NCBI GenBank assembly: GCA_946406315.1
Contig: CAMJKD010000006.1
Coordinates: 1-64,000 of the forward strand
Source of the DNA: an uncultured Candidatus Saccharibacteria bacterium
GTDB taxonomy: Bacteria; Patescibacteriota; Saccharimonadia; Saccharimonadales; Saccharimonadaceae
DNA: 64,000 bases
Direction of reading: 5' to 3'
Under the pieces are notes generated by a model, which worked only from the letters and a program-made list of their open reading frames with translations, was not told the origin of the DNA and made no database searches. Both the position numbers and the translations under genes were made by a program. This document shows, piece after piece, positions 26,907-37,669 of the stretch (the stretch's first letter is position 1; every line of letters starts with the position of its first letter).

Positions 26907-29834
26907 ATGAAAGAGAAGAGGTCAGAAGACAAGCAGAAAAAGGTGGAAGAAGCCAAACAGGCCGAAATTGTTGAAAAAACTAAAAAAACTAAAAAGACCA
27001 AAAAAGTTCAAAAAGAAAAGAAACCTACCGATAAACTAGCCGATAAATCCGGCACGACTAAGTTCTTGCAACATATTTTTGGTGATGCCCAAAAACGTAC
27101 TCTCCGTCGCTTAGGTCGTCGCGTAGACGAAATCAATAAGCTTGGCGCTAAGTATTCCAAGATGACCGACGAAGAGCTTCAGGAACAAACCGAGAAGCTC
27201 AAGAAACGCCTTACTAAGCTAACTAAACAAGAGCAGGCTAAAATTGCGCTTGAGAAGCTTAAGGCTGAAAAAGCTAAAGAAGACGGTAAAAAGGGAAAAA
27301 AAGAGAAGAAAGAAAAGAAATCTAAGAAAAAACCAGTCCAAGATGACGCTAAGGCGCTCGACGCGATTTTGCCTGATGCCTTCGCACTCGTCCGTGAGGC
27401 TAGTGAACGTGTCCTCGAGATGCGCCCATTTGATGTTCAGCTCATTGGTGGTATCGCTCTTCACGAAGGCAACGTAGCGGAGATGAAGACTGGTGAAGGT
27501 AAAACTCTTGTGGCGACTCTTCCAGTTTATCTCAATGCGCTCACCGGACGTGGCGTACACGTTGTTACGGTCAACGATTATCTTGCTCAGCGTGATGCTG
27601 GTTGGATGGGTAAACTCTATCACTGGCTCGGTCTCTCTACGGGCGTTATTATCAATGAAGCTAGCTTTACTTACGATCCAGAGTATGTTAACGAAGACCA
27701 TGATGACGAGCGTATGCGTCACCTCAAGCCGTGCACTCGTAAAGAAGCCTACAACTGCGACGTTACTTACGGTACTAATAACGAATTCGGCTTTGATTAT
27801 CTGCGCGATAACATGGTCAAGGATGCTGAATATCTTCGTCAACGCGAACTCAACTTCGCCATTGTAGATGAGGTCGACTCTATCTTGATCGATGAGGCTC
27901 GTACTCCACTTATTATCTCTGCGCCAGCTGCCGACAACCCGGAGAGCTATTATCAGTTTGCAAAGGTCTGCTCTCAGCTTGCGAGTGAAGATTATATAGT
28001 TGACGAAAAGCGTCGCACTGTTGCTTTGACCGACGAAGGTGTCGAGAAAGTTCAAAAGATCCTCGGCATCGATACGCTTTATTCTACCGACAATACGCGC
28101 ATCGTCTATCATCTCGAACAGGCTTTGCGCGCCGAGACCCTCTTTCACCGTGATAAAGATTATGTCGTTACTAACTCTGGCGAAGTTATCATCGTCGATG
28201 AACACACTGGTCGCCTCATGCAAGGGCGCCGCTACAACGAAGGTCTCCATCAGGCTATCGAGGCTAAAGAAGGTGTACTTGTCCGCCAAGAGTCTATGAC
28301 CCTCGCAACTATTTCCTTCCAGAACTTCTTCCGTCTCTATCGTAAGCTCTCTGGTATGACCGGTACGGCATTTACCGAGGCCGAAGAGTTCCAGCAGATT
28401 TATGCCCTTGATGTGGTTCAGATCCCGCCGAACAAACCGATTATTCGCGTCGATAAGGATGACCTGATTTATCGTACTACGGCAGCTAAACTTAAGGCGA
28501 TTGCGAACGAGGTTAAGTTTTATCATGAAAAAGGTCAGCCAGTCTTGATTGGTTCCGATTCTATCGAGAACAACGAAATGATTGCCGCTTATCTCGAGCA
28601 ACAAGGTGTACCGTTCGAAATTTTGAACGCTAAAAACAACGAGCGCGAAGCTGCGATTATCGCCAAAGCTGGCGAAAAAGGTGCTGTCACTCTTGCAACT
28701 AACATGGCTGGTCGTGGTACTGATATTAAGCTCGCTCCAGGTGTCGCCGATCTCGGTGGTCTCGTTGTAATTGGTACGGCGCGTCATGATTCTCGCCGTG
28801 TCGATAACCAGCTCCGTGGTCGTGGCGGTCGTCAGGGTGACCCTGGTACCACTCAGTTCTTTGTGTCTTGCGAGGATGATCTCATGCGTATCTTCCAAGG
28901 AGACCGTATCGCTATTCTGATGCAGCGTCTCGGCATTGATGACGATATGCCAATTCGCAACCGCACCATCAGCAAGACGCTCGAACAGGCTCAGAAACGC
29001 GTTGAAGGCTTCAACTTCGACTCTCGCAAGAATGTCGTTCAATATGACAATGTTATTAACCGTCACCGCAAAGTTGTTTATACGATGCGCCGCAAGATTC
29101 TCGACGGTGACAATATTCGTCCAGAGATCACGCGCCTCTATAAAGAGGAAATTGCCGAGCTCGTACAGTTCAGCTCTCGTATCAATAAGAAGTTTGCCGA
29201 AAATTTCAAACGCGTCTTTGATTTAGACGACGATCTTATCGACACAATCGGTCTTACTCGCAATGAGAAAGATCGCAAACGCCTTGCTTTGGCTGCTATT
29301 GAAGAGATGTATCATGATAAAGAGCTTGAATTTGGCGAAGAAACTATGCGTAAAATCGAGCGCGAAGTTTATCTTAACGTTCTTGATACGCTTTGGATGC
29401 AACACCTTGAGAATATGCAGCATCTTCGTGAAGGTATTCACTGGCGCTCGGTCGGTCAGCGCGACCCTCTCGTAGAATATCGTTCCGAGTCACAAAAGCT
29501 CTTTGACGGTCTTCAACGTGCTTTGCGTGAGGAGGTTATGCATATCCTTCTCTCGATCAGACCGCAAGAGGTTGCGGAAGTTTCCGACGATAAGTATGAA
29601 ACCGAGCTTACTAAGATGGCCGATACTGCCACTGAGAAGGGCGTAAATGAAATCTCTGCCGGTGAAAAGAATCTAGATAGCGAGTTCACGAAAGACGAAC
29701 ATGGCGTCAGTAAGCCTGCCGAACGCCGTGGACCAGCTACGGCCAGTAAAAACGCCAACCGTAACGCTAAGCGTAATCAAGCTCGCAAGAATAAGAAAAA
29801 AGCGCGCCAAAACAAGAAGAAAGGCCGCCGTTAG
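26907..29834 (+). CDS. secA: Preprotein translocase subunit SecA
   Basis: MKTGEGKTLVATLPVYLNAL, TNMAGRGTDIKL, GRGGRQGDPG. Confidence 0.98.
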   Translation: MKEKRSEDKQKKVEEAKQAEIVEKTKKTKKTKKVQKEKKPTDKLADKSGTTKFLQHIFGDAQKRTLRRLGRRVDEINKLGAKYSKMTDEELQEQTEKLKKRLTKLTKQEQAKIALEKLKAEKAKEDGKKGKKEKKEKKSKKKPVQDDAKALDAILPDAFALVREASERVLEMRPFDVQLIGGIALHEGNVAEMKTGEGKTLVATLPVYLNALTGRGVHVVTVNDYLAQRDAGWMGKLYHWLGLSTGVIINEASFTYDPEYVNEDHDDERMRHLKPCTRKEAYNCDVTYGTNNEFGFDYLRDNMVKDAEYLRQRELNFAIVDEVDSILIDEARTPLIISAPAADNPESYYQFAKVCSQLASEDYIVDEKRRTVALTDEGVEKVQKILGIDTLYSTDNTRIVYHLEQALRAETLFHRDKDYVVTNSGEVIIVDEHTGRLMQGRRYNEGLHQAIEAKEGVLVRQESMTLATISFQNFFRLYRKLSGMTGTAFTEAEEFQQIYALDVVQIPPNKPIIRVDKDDLIYRTTAAKLKAIANEVKFYHEKGQPVLIGSDSIENNEMIAAYLEQQGVPFEILNAKNNEREAAIIAKAGEKGAVTLATNMAGRGTDIKLAPGVADLGGLVVIGTARHDSRRVDNQLRGRGGRQGDPGTTQFFVSCEDDLMRIFQGDRIAILMQRLGIDDDMPIRNRTISKTLEQAQKRVEGFNFDSRKNVVQYDNVINRHRKVVYTMRRKILDGDNIRPEITRLYKEEIAELVQFSSRINKKFAENFKRVFDLDDDLIDTIGLTRNEKDRKRLALAAIEEMYHDKELEFGEETMRKIEREVYLNVLDTLWMQHLENMQHLREGIHWRSVGQRDPLVEYRSESQKLFDGLQRALREEVMHILLSIRPQEVAEVSDDKYETELTKMADTATEKGVNEISAGEKNLDSEFTKDEHGVSKPAERRGPATASKNANRNAKRNQARKNKKKARQNKKKGRR

Positions 29835-29940
29835 CTGGAACAAGAAAGAACGCGACCAAAACAGCCGCGTTCTCAGCGATACTAATATACTAGCATATTT
29901 TTGTATCAAAGTCAAGCATAAGCATTAATGAATAGGAAAA

Positions 29941-31218
29941 ATGAAGCATTCAATTGAAGAAGTAAATCTGAAGAACGGTGCCCGCGGGCTCCTAATCGAC
30001 GCTCCTGGCTCAGCCGTTATTAACATGAAAATCATTTTTCGTGCTGGTAATAAGTTTGTCAAAAAGCCAGAGATTTACGAAGTTGCTCATCTTATGGAGC
30101 ATATGGCTTTTGGTCGTAATGCTGAATTTAAAGATGAGCAAGCTTATGAGTCGGAGTTTACCAAGAATGGCGCTTATCATAATGCCTGGACTTCTGATAG
30201 TTTTATTGCATATGAGGCCGAATGTGCTGATTTTGAATGGAAACGCATTCTTCAATTACAAGAGCTAGCAATTGCGAAGCCAAAATTCAACGAGGATGAG
30301 CTTAACAGCGAGAGAGGCAATGTTCGTTCCGAGCTGACCGGTTATCAAAATGATTACGCTCGCTTGATTTGGCCGAAGCTCCAACAGGAATTAGGCGAAC
30401 CAGTTCTAACTTACGCAGAGCGCCTCAAGACGATTAATAATATTGAGCTTAAAGACGTACGTGAACATCATCGTCGCACTCATACTGCCGCCAACATGCA
30501 GTTTATTATCTGTGGTAGTCTGCGCGGTCGCAAGCGTAAAATCATTAACATGCTTGAGAAATGGGAGCTTAAACCAGGCGAAAAATTTGAGGTGCCAATG
30601 AGTGCTTACGTAGGCACTAATCCAGTCTTGATTCGTCGTAAAGACGCCGCCAATGTCTGCTTCGGTTTTTCTTTCATTATCCAGCGCCCACTTGAGCCAA
30701 AAGAGCAATATGCCATGGGGTGCCTCAATCACATCTTAAATGGCACTATGAGTAGCAAAATTTTTGGCAAAGCTCGTAAGCGCGGCATTGTTTATGGTAT
30801 TGGCTCGAATACGGAAAACGATAAGTGGAGTAGTACCTGGGATTTTGATGGTGAAGTAAATCAAGAAAACGCCGCCGAGCTCTTTGATCTTATTGCGGTT
30901 GAATTGGCCCGTGTTATCAACGGCGATATTAGCGAAGAAGATATTAATGCCGCCAAGTCCTACGCTTTAGGTCGTCATCAGATGTTGGCTCAGACGGCGG
31001 ATCAAATTAGCACCTATTATATGCGCGAATATATTACCACTAATACCTACGAGCCGCTCAGTGAAGCTCCGAAAATGATTGACGCTATCGATAAAGGCAC
31101 TATTGTTAGCCTTGCGCGCGAATTTATGCAATCCGGCATCTCTGGTCTTGCCGCAGTTGGCAATATGAATAAATCTGTCGTAGACGAACTTTGGTCGCGT
31201 GTGCTTGGCGCTATCTGA
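29941..31218 (+). CDS. M16-family metallopeptidase
   Basis: HLMEHMAFG (HxxEH), processing-peptidase-like architecture. Confidence 0.85.
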   Translation: MKHSIEEVNLKNGARGLLIDAPGSAVINMKIIFRAGNKFVKKPEIYEVAHLMEHMAFGRNAEFKDEQAYESEFTKNGAYHNAWTSDSFIAYEAECADFEWKRILQLQELAIAKPKFNEDELNSERGNVRSELTGYQNDYARLIWPKLQQELGEPVLTYAERLKTINNIELKDVREHHRRTHTAANMQFIICGSLRGRKRKIINMLEKWELKPGEKFEVPMSAYVGTNPVLIRRKDAANVCFGFSFIIQRPLEPKEQYAMGCLNHILNGTMSSKIFGKARKRGIVYGIGSNTENDKWSSTWDFDGEVNQENAAELFDLIAVELARVINGDISEEDINAAKSYALGRHQMLAQTADQISTYYMREYITTNTYEPLSEAPKMIDAIDKGTIVSLAREFMQSGISGLAAVGNMNKSVVDELWSRVLGAI

Positions 31219-31231
31219 TATAATAGTTCTA

Positions 31232-31807
31232 ATGGAAAAGGATAACGATATCAAATTAATAGCTGTCGTCGGTATGTGCGGTAGTGGAAAGTCTACTGCC
31301 GTAGACTATTTAACCGAACATAATATTCCAAAGGTATATTTTGGTGGCGTTGTTATTAATGCCGTGAAAGAAGCGGGGCTCGAAGTAAATGAGACTAACG
31401 AGAAAATGATTCGCGAAAAGCTACGCGAAGACGAAGGTAAGGATGCAATCGTTAATCGTGTTGTCAAAGACGTAAAAAAGCTTATCGAAGCTGGCCAAAA
31501 GCGCATTGTGCTTGACGGTCTCTATAGCTGGACTGAATATAAGGTCTTGCGTAAGGAATTTCCAGATGAAATGACTGTCGTAGCTATCGTAACGCCAAAA
31601 GCTTTACGTCGCGAGCGCCTCGCTAATCGTCCAGTTCGCCCGCTTACTCCTGCTGAGGTTGCTGAACGTGACCGTAGCGAAATTGAAAACCTTGAAAAGG
31701 GCGGTCCAATCGCTATTGCCGATTATTACGTCGACAACTCTGGCACCATCGAAGAATTTCATGAGGCTTTCGGCAAGCTCATGAAAGATATTCACTTTAT
31801 TGACTAG
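31232..31807 (+). CDS. Dephospho-CoA kinase-like P-loop kinase
   Basis: VVGMCGSGKSTAVDYL Walker A; RPVRPLTPAEVAERDRSE; start ATG 31232 chosen over 31199 from promoter position. Confidence 0.65.
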   Translation: MEKDNDIKLIAVVGMCGSGKSTAVDYLTEHNIPKVYFGGVVINAVKEAGLEVNETNEKMIREKLREDEGKDAIVNRVVKDVKKLIEAGQKRIVLDGLYSWTEYKVLRKEFPDEMTVVAIVTPKALRRERLANRPVRPLTPAEVAERDRSEIENLEKGGPIAIADYYVDNSGTIEEFHEAFGKLMKDIHFID

Positions 31808-31808
31808 C

Positions 31809-32426
31809 ATGAAAGATCTTCAAATTCCGACGCACGAAACCGACATTATTTTGCGCGAGCTTGCTAAGACCGCCGCATTACCTGGTGATGTGGTGGAGTT
31901 TGGCTGCTATGCTGGCGATACCTCAGTAATTCTTGCCGAAGCTATGAAGAGTACACCAGATAAGTGGCTCTATCTCTATGATTCTTTCGAGGGGCTACCC
32001 GAAAAAACTGCCGAAGACCAATCGGCGACCGGTTGGCGCTTTAGGGCAGGGGAGCTCAAGGTATCTCCCGCAACTGTTGCACATAAATTCAAGAAGCTTT
32101 CTCTTCCTGACCCAGTTATCGTCAAGAAGTGGTTCGACCAACTTAATGATGCAGATTTACCTATGCAAATCTCTTTCGCTTTATTAGACGGCGACTTTTA
32201 TGCGTCAATTAAAACTAGTTTTGAAAAAATTGCTCCCCACCTTGTTGATGGTGCCATTGTTGTAGTGCACGATTATCGCAACTCTGAATTGCCAGGCGTC
32301 GCTAAGGCGGTCAATGAATTTATCGAGTCGCACGACTCGCGGTATAAATTTCAACTGAATGCTAGTTTAGCTATCATACATTACTTGAGCGGCGTTGACG
32401 ATAAAAGCAATCACCGCAATCAATAA
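31809..32426 (+). CDS. TylF/MycF-like class I methyltransferase
   Basis: GDVVEFGCYAGDTSVILAEAM, LYDSFEGLPE, LLDGDFYASIKTSFEKIAPHL. Confidence 0.75.
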   Translation: MKDLQIPTHETDIILRELAKTAALPGDVVEFGCYAGDTSVILAEAMKSTPDKWLYLYDSFEGLPEKTAEDQSATGWRFRAGELKVSPATVAHKFKKLSLPDPVIVKKWFDQLNDADLPMQISFALLDGDFYASIKTSFEKIAPHLVDGAIVVVHDYRNSELPGVAKAVNEFIESHDSRYKFQLNASLAIIHYLSGVDDKSNHRNQ

Positions 32427-33119
32427 TAAGTGTGCTGGATAAAAGATATAACCGAACCATTTCGGTAATCTTCTGCCGAGCTTGCCATTATAGAGAATAA
32501 TTGGAATAATCGCGAAGAATGCGAATAGCTGAATTGGGTTGCTATCTACCATAACCTGTGCAGCCGTTACTCCGAACAACGTGACAATATAACCAAACCA
32601 CCGCCAGATTTGCTGGTCTTTTTTATGAAAAATCTTTGAAACCAGATAAAAGCCTATAATCATTAGTATGCCGAAAGCGCCATAATCCGTATGTATCAAC
32701 TCTGAGATAATCAATAAAATCGGCACTGAACAGAAGCCTATCCAGGCGCTATACTCTATCGCCGCCATTGCCACAAAACCAATTGCCAACGTGAACAATA
32801 CATTTAAGCGAATAGAACTGCTCAATAGTCCTGTCACTAAGAACATTGGCAGGTCTGTAATAGCACCGCCGCTGCCCGCAAAAATAACTAAATCGTATGC
32901 CAGTTGCGAAATGAATGCAAAGGTAATCAGTCGTCCAAAATAACGCACGCGTTTTCCCTCAGTGTGCAGAAAACCTTCCGTTAACATAAAACAGAATAGG
33001 GGCATTGCGAGGCGACCAATTGCGCGCATCGTTAGGTGATCGTGGAATAAAAAGCCCCCCAAATGGTCAATTAACATCGAGGTAATAGCAATTAGCTGTA
33101 AAGCGGCTGACGTAAGCAT
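32367..33119 (-). CDS. TraX family membrane protein
   Basis: LIAITSMLIDHLGGFLF...RAIGRLAMPLFCFMLTEGFLHT. Confidence 0.8.
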   Translation of the reverse strand: MLTSAALQLIAITSMLIDHLGGFLFHDHLTMRAIGRLAMPLFCFMLTEGFLHTEGKRVRYFGRLITFAFISQLAYDLVIFAGSGGAITDLPMFLVTGLLSSSIRLNVLFTLAIGFVAMAAIEYSAWIGFCSVPILLIISELIHTDYGAFGILMIIGFYLVSKIFHKKDQQIWRWFGYIVTLFGVTAAQVMVDSNPIQLFAFFAIIPIILYNGKLGRRLPKWFGYIFYPAHLLLIAVIAFIVNAAQVMYDS

Positions 33120-33164
33120 ATATATCTATCTTATCATGCGAAATATGCTAGAATAACAGCAGAA

Positions 33165-33752
33165 ATGAGTAAATATCGCCGCGGAATTTTAATCACAATT
33201 AAGCTTTGTTTATTAATATATGCTGTTTTGACCGGCATTCGTTGCGTTATTGATCCGGAATATAGTAAATATGGCGGCTTTTTAGCCGGCTTAGTTTTAC
33301 CGTTTTTGCCAGAGGTGATTAGCAAGATTTTTAAGTGTAAGTTTTCATTCCGAATCGAGTTACTTTATTATGCATTTATTTTCATTGCGCTCGATATGGG
33401 TATTTGTATGGATCTCTATAAAACAGTGCCATTCTTCGACAAGGCTGTTCATTTTTGCTCTGGCGTCTTTTCGGCATTAGTTGGCCACTATGCTTTAGTT
33501 TACTTTAAGGCTAATAAAACTTCTAAAGTATTCAAAGCTATGTTTATTATGTTTTTCTCGATGGCGATAGGCGTCATGTGGGAATTTTTCGAGTTTGGCT
33601 GCGATAAGCTTCTCGGGCAGAGTATGCAACAGCTCGTTTCGGTCGGGGTTGACGATACAATGTATGATCTTTTGTGCGCTACGCTTGGCGCCGCCTTGGG
33701 TGGTTATCTTTTAATCATTCCAAACTTTGTGGAATTTCTTGAAAAAAACTAA
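33165..33752 (+). CDS. DUF2238/YjdF-like membrane protein
   Basis: FDKAVHFCSGVFSALVGH...GVMWEFFEFGCDKLLGQSMQ...DDTMYDLLCATLGA. Confidence 0.6.
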   Translation: MSKYRRGILITIKLCLLIYAVLTGIRCVIDPEYSKYGGFLAGLVLPFLPEVISKIFKCKFSFRIELLYYAFIFIALDMGICMDLYKTVPFFDKAVHFCSGVFSALVGHYALVYFKANKTSKVFKAMFIMFFSMAIGVMWEFFEFGCDKLLGQSMQQLVSVGVDDTMYDLLCATLGAALGGYLLIIPNFVEFLEKN

Positions 33753-33773
33753 AATTCTTTTATTCACCCCTGT

Positions 33774-33847
33774 TTAGCAGACTTGACACGTGAGTGCTAA
33801 CGCGCTACAATTAGTACAAATTAGCACTCTGAGGGTGCGAGTGCTAA
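33774..33847 (+). promoter_or_regulatory. dnaK promoter with tandem CIRCE (HrcA) operators
   Basis: TTGACA 33783-33788, 17-nt spacer, TACAAT 33806-33811; perfect CIRCE TTAGCACTC-N9-GAGTGCTAA 33821-33847; second degenerate CIRCE TTAGCAGAC-N9-GAGTGCTAA 33774-33800. Confidence 0.9.
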
Positions 33848-33886
33848 AACATGAAATCGTCTATAATTTAAGGAGGATAAATCCAA

Positions 33887-35776
33887 ATGAGTAAAATTAT
33901 CGGTATTGACCTCGGCACTACCAACTCGGCTTTTGCCTATATGGTGGCCGGTAAACCAGAGGTTATTACAAACAGCGAGGGCGACCGTACGACTCCGTCG
34001 GTCGTAGCCGTAACTAAAAAAGGTGACCGTCTTGTTGGTAAAGTTGCACAACGTCAGCGCGTTACTAATCCAGAAAACACTATTTATGGCATCAAGCGTT
34101 TAATTGGCCGCAAATATGACGATAAAGAGGTGCAAGACGATATTGGCATCTTGCCATACAAAATTGTCCGTAAAGGTGCTGGTGTCGGCGTCAAGCTCGG
34201 CGACAAGGAAATGACTCCAGAAGAAGTCTCCGCCATGATCCTTTCCAAGATTAAAGCCGATGCTGAAGCATTCTTGGGTGAGAAGGTTACAGAGGCTATT
34301 ATTACCGTTCCGGCCTATTTTGATGATTCTCAACGCCAAGCCACCAAAGATGCTGGTAAAATCGCCGGTCTCGAAGTTAAGCGTATTATTCCTGAACCTA
34401 CTGCTGCGGCCTTGGCTTATGGTCTCGAAAAGAGTGCCGATCAAAAGATTGTCGTCTTTGATCTCGGCGGCGGTACTTTCGATGTTTCTATTCTTGAACT
34501 TGGCGATGGCGTCTTTGAGGTGAAAGCCACTAATGGCGATACTCACCTTGGCGGCGAAGATTTCGATAACAAGATTGTTGATTATATCCTATCTGAATTC
34601 GAGAAAGAAAATAGCATTGACCTTCGCAAGGATGCCGCTGCTATGCAACGCATTAAAGATGAAGCAGAGAAAGCTAAGAAAGAGCTTTCTAGCGCTACCG
34701 AAACTGATATTAATCTCCCGTATATCACCGCTGACGCTGATGGTCCAAAGCATCTTGAACTGACTTTGACGCGCGCTAAGCTCGAGGAATTGGTTGCCCC
34801 TCTCCTTGACCGTCTTGATGGTCCAGTCAAAAAGGCTCTTGACGATGCTAATCTCAAGACTAGCGATATTGCCGACATCGTCATGGTCGGCGGTATGACG
34901 CGCATGCCAGCTGTTGTCGAACGTGTCAAAAAACTTTTTGGCAAAGATCCAATGCAAGGCGTTAACCCAGACGAGGTGGTCGCGGTTGGTGCGGCTATTC
35001 AGGGTGGCGTTCTCGCTGGCGACGTCAAGGATGTTCTCTTGCTTGATGTTACTCCACTTACGCTCGGCATCGAAACCATGGGCGGCGTTCGTACCCCATT
35101 AATTGACCGCAACACTACTATTCCTACTAGTGCTTCCCAGGTCTTCAGTACCGCCTCCGACAATCAGCCACAAGTAGAAATTAATGTTCTTCAGGGTGAG
35201 CGTGAGTTTGCTAACGACAATAAGTCGCTCGGCCGCTTTATTCTCGACGGTATTGCACCGGCCCCGCGCGGTATTCCGCAAATCGAAGTTACCTTTAATC
35301 TTGATGCTAATGGAATCTTGAACGTTACCGCAAAAGATAAGGGTACTGGCAAAGAGCAGAGCATTACTATTCAGAACTCTGGTAACATGAGCAAGGATGA
35401 TATCGCTAAGGCTCAACGTGATGCTGAAGCGCATGCTGCCGACGATAAGAAGAAAAAGGAAGCTATTGAAGCGAAGAATCATCTTGAAAATACGATTTAT
35501 CAGGCCGAAAAGATGCCAGATGAATACAAAGACAAGATTTCTGACGACGATAAAGAGACTATCAAGAAGGCTGTTGCCGAAGCGAAAGAAGCTCTCGAGA
35601 AGAACTCTGACGATAAAGAGAAACTTGAAGAAGCCAGCAAGGCGCTCAGCGACGCTATTATGCCAATTGGCGCTAAGCTTTACCAGCAAGCCGGCGACGA
35701 CAAAAAGGATGATAAACAGTCTGACGATAAAAGAGATGATGGTGACACCGTTGAAGGTGAAGTCGTCGATAAGTAA
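33887..35776 (+). CDS. dnaK: Molecular chaperone DnaK
   Basis: [16 protein letters not shown], hallmark Hsp70 motifs; SD AAGGAGG. Confidence 0.98.
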   Translation: MSKIIGIDLGTTNSAFAYMVAGKPEVITNSEGDRTTPSVVAVTKKGDRLVGKVAQRQRVTNPENTIYGIKRLIGRKYDDKEVQDDIGILPYKIVRKGAGVGVKLGDKEMTPEEVSAMILSKIKADAEAFLGEKVTEAIITVPAYFDDSQRQATKDAGKIAGLEVKRIIPEPTAAALAYGLEKSADQKIVVFDLGGGTFDVSILELGDGVFEVKATNGDTHLGGEDFDNKIVDYILSEFEKENSIDLRKDAAAMQRIKDEAEKAKKELSSATETDINLPYITADADGPKHLELTLTRAKLEELVAPLLDRLDGPVKKALDDANLKTSDIADIVMVGGMTRMPAVVERVKKLFGKDPMQGVNPDEVVAVGAAIQGGVLAGDVKDVLLLDVTPLTLGIETMGGVRTPLIDRNTTIPTSASQVFSTASDNQPQVEINVLQGEREFANDNKSLGRFILDGIAPAPRGIPQIEVTFNLDANGILNVTAKDKGTGKEQSITIQNSGNMSKDDIAKAQRDAEAHAADDKKKKEAIEAKNHLENTIYQAEKMPDEYKDKISDDDKETIKKAVAEAKEALEKNSDDKEKLEEASKALSDAIMPIGAKLYQQAGDDKKDDKQSDDKRDDGDTVEGEVVDK

Positions 35777-35796
35777 TCAGTGCGGCTTTTGCGATA

Positions 35797-35825
35797 AATA
35801 CCCCTACCTGCAAGTGGGGTATTTT
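35797..35825 (+). terminator. dnaK terminator
   Basis: AATACCCC-N11-GGGGTATTTTATT. Confidence 0.75.
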
Positions 35826-35841
35826 ATTGTATAATACGCTT

Positions 35842-36930
35842 ATGGATACCAGTTTAATTATTATTATTGCTGCACTTGTCATTATATTTTTAGTCACCAT
35901 CATAGTGATGTCACGTCAGATTAATAAACTATCTCATACTCTTGATGATAGAATTAACCAAGAAAACAAGCGTACTCAAGATAAGATTGACTATATGAAT
36001 GAAGCGGTTAATCGCAAGATTGACCTTAATAACTCGCGCGTTCAAGAATCAATCTCGCATCAGCTCACCGAGTCTGGTCGCCAGATGCGCGATAGTAAAC
36101 GTGCTATCGCGGAAATATCCGCTCGCCTTGCTACGATTAATGAAACTAATAAGCATGTCGAATCTGTCGCGGATGAACTTAAGACTCTACAGTCGGTATT
36201 GCAAAACCCCAAGCAACGCGGTGTTTTTGGCGAATATTATCTCGATACTGTGCTCGGAAATGTCTTACCGGTCGGCTCTTATAGTCTGCAATATAAGTTC
36301 AAAGATGGTGAAATTGTCGATGCAGTCGTGTTCCTCGACAAAGGCAAAATCTTACCGATCGACTCGAAATTCTCGCTTGAAAATTATAATCGTATGGTCG
36401 CCGCTAAGGATAAAACCGAGCGCGCTAATTACGCCAAAAAAGTTCGCGACGACCTCAAGGGGCGCATAGATGAGACCGCAAAGTATATTCGCCCAGCCGA
36501 GAAGACGATGGAATTTGCTTTTATGTTTATTCCGTCCGAGAGTCTTTATTACGATTTACTAATTAACAAAGTTGGCACGACCAGTTCCGAACGCGACTTG
36601 ATCGAATATGCCTATCGCGATAAGAAGGTTATCATTGTTAGCCCTACCAGCTTCATGGCCTACCTACAGACTATTCTTCAGGGGCTGCGCAGTCTTGAAA
36701 TTGAAAAAGATACCGCCGAGATTCAAGCTCGCGTTGCGAAACTTGGTCAACACATTACTGCCTTCGACAATTACATGGGCAAAATTGGCAACTCGCTTAG
36801 TACGACGGTCAACCATTACAATGCTGCCTACAAATCACTCTCATTGATTGATAAAGATGTTGTAAAAATAACAACAGGAGACCCCACAATTGAGCCTACT
36901 TTAATCGACCGCCCTTTATTGGAAGATTAA
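35842..36930 (+). CDS. rmuC: DNA recombination protein RmuC family
   Basis: RGVFGEYYLDTVL, LPIDSKFSLENYNRM, VIIVSPTSFMAYLQTI; TATAAT 35830-35835 6 nt before ATG. Confidence 0.88.
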   Translation: MDTSLIIIIAALVIIFLVTIIVMSRQINKLSHTLDDRINQENKRTQDKIDYMNEAVNRKIDLNNSRVQESISHQLTESGRQMRDSKRAIAEISARLATINETNKHVESVADELKTLQSVLQNPKQRGVFGEYYLDTVLGNVLPVGSYSLQYKFKDGEIVDAVVFLDKGKILPIDSKFSLENYNRMVAAKDKTERANYAKKVRDDLKGRIDETAKYIRPAEKTMEFAFMFIPSESLYYDLLINKVGTTSSERDLIEYAYRDKKVIIVSPTSFMAYLQTILQGLRSLEIEKDTAEIQARVAKLGQHITAFDNYMGKIGNSLSTTVNHYNAAYKSLSLIDKDVVKITTGDPTIEPTLIDRPLLED

Positions 36931-36967
36931 ACAACAATCAAGAGCCAAGCACATTATCTAAGGAGTA

Positions 36968-37609
36968 TTAAAAGAATCGAATCCCAGTAAAAGGGAAAAT
37001 CCTACTTACAACTGGTCCGACGACGCGACAAAAAGGCACCGTACCGAGACCGTTACGCGAATCGTAAGAATTGGAACCTTCGCGGTTATCGCCGGAAACG
37101 AATAGCTCGCCCTCTGGTACGATCATGTTTACCGAACCAGAAATCTCCTTCTTTGGTCCGTCCTTATCAGATTTGCGCGTGTCGTCATCTGGATGAAAAC
37201 CTTCCGGATGCTCCTTGTTATAAACTGTCAAAACGCTATTTTCAAGTTTTACGCGTTCGCCAGGAAAGGCAATAACGCGCTTAATAATGTATTGATCGGC
37301 TACGCCATCCATTGGTTCACAATTTGTTAAACTAGAGGTACCACCATTTGCGAACACAATAACTTGACCACGCTCTGGTATATATTCCTGCTCTTTAAGG
37401 TGTGCAATGCTGACCGGCACACGATTAACAATCACGCGGTCGCCAGAGTGTAATGTGTTTTCCATACTGCCACCTACTACGTTGTAACTACGAAAAACAA
37501 AACTATTCAGAATGAAAGTGCCTAATGCTACGGCCCCAACGAAAATTAAAAAATTCAGTATATCCTTTAAGGCTGGATATTTTTGCCCAAAACTTGGTTT
37601 TTGTTCCAT
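36968..37609 (-). CDS. lepB: Signal peptidase I
   Basis: VVGGSMENTLHSGDRVIVNR, YIIKRVIAFPGERV, SGDNREGSNSYDSR. Confidence 0.95.
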   Translation of the reverse strand: MEQKPSFGQKYPALKDILNFLIFVGAVALGTFILNSFVFRSYNVVGGSMENTLHSGDRVIVNRVPVSIAHLKEQEYIPERGQVIVFANGGTSSLTNCEPMDGVADQYIIKRVIAFPGERVKLENSVLTVYNKEHPEGFHPDDDTRKSDKDGPKKEISGSVNMIVPEGELFVSGDNREGSNSYDSRNGLGTVPFCRVVGPVVSRIFPFTGIRFF

Positions 37610-37669
37610 ATAGATTATTTTAGCATAAGTGGCGAAAAAGCGGCGTTACGTGTTAAAATAAAAAGAGTT

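Noticed and set aside
27219-29066. 615-aa open frame antisense to secA
   Set aside because: Lies fully inside secA; sequence has no recognisable motifs and long antisense ORFs arise from codon bias
34100-35689. Several ORFs antisense to dnaK (148, 120, 122, 196 aa)
   Set aside because: All inside dnaK, no independent SD/promoter or family motifs
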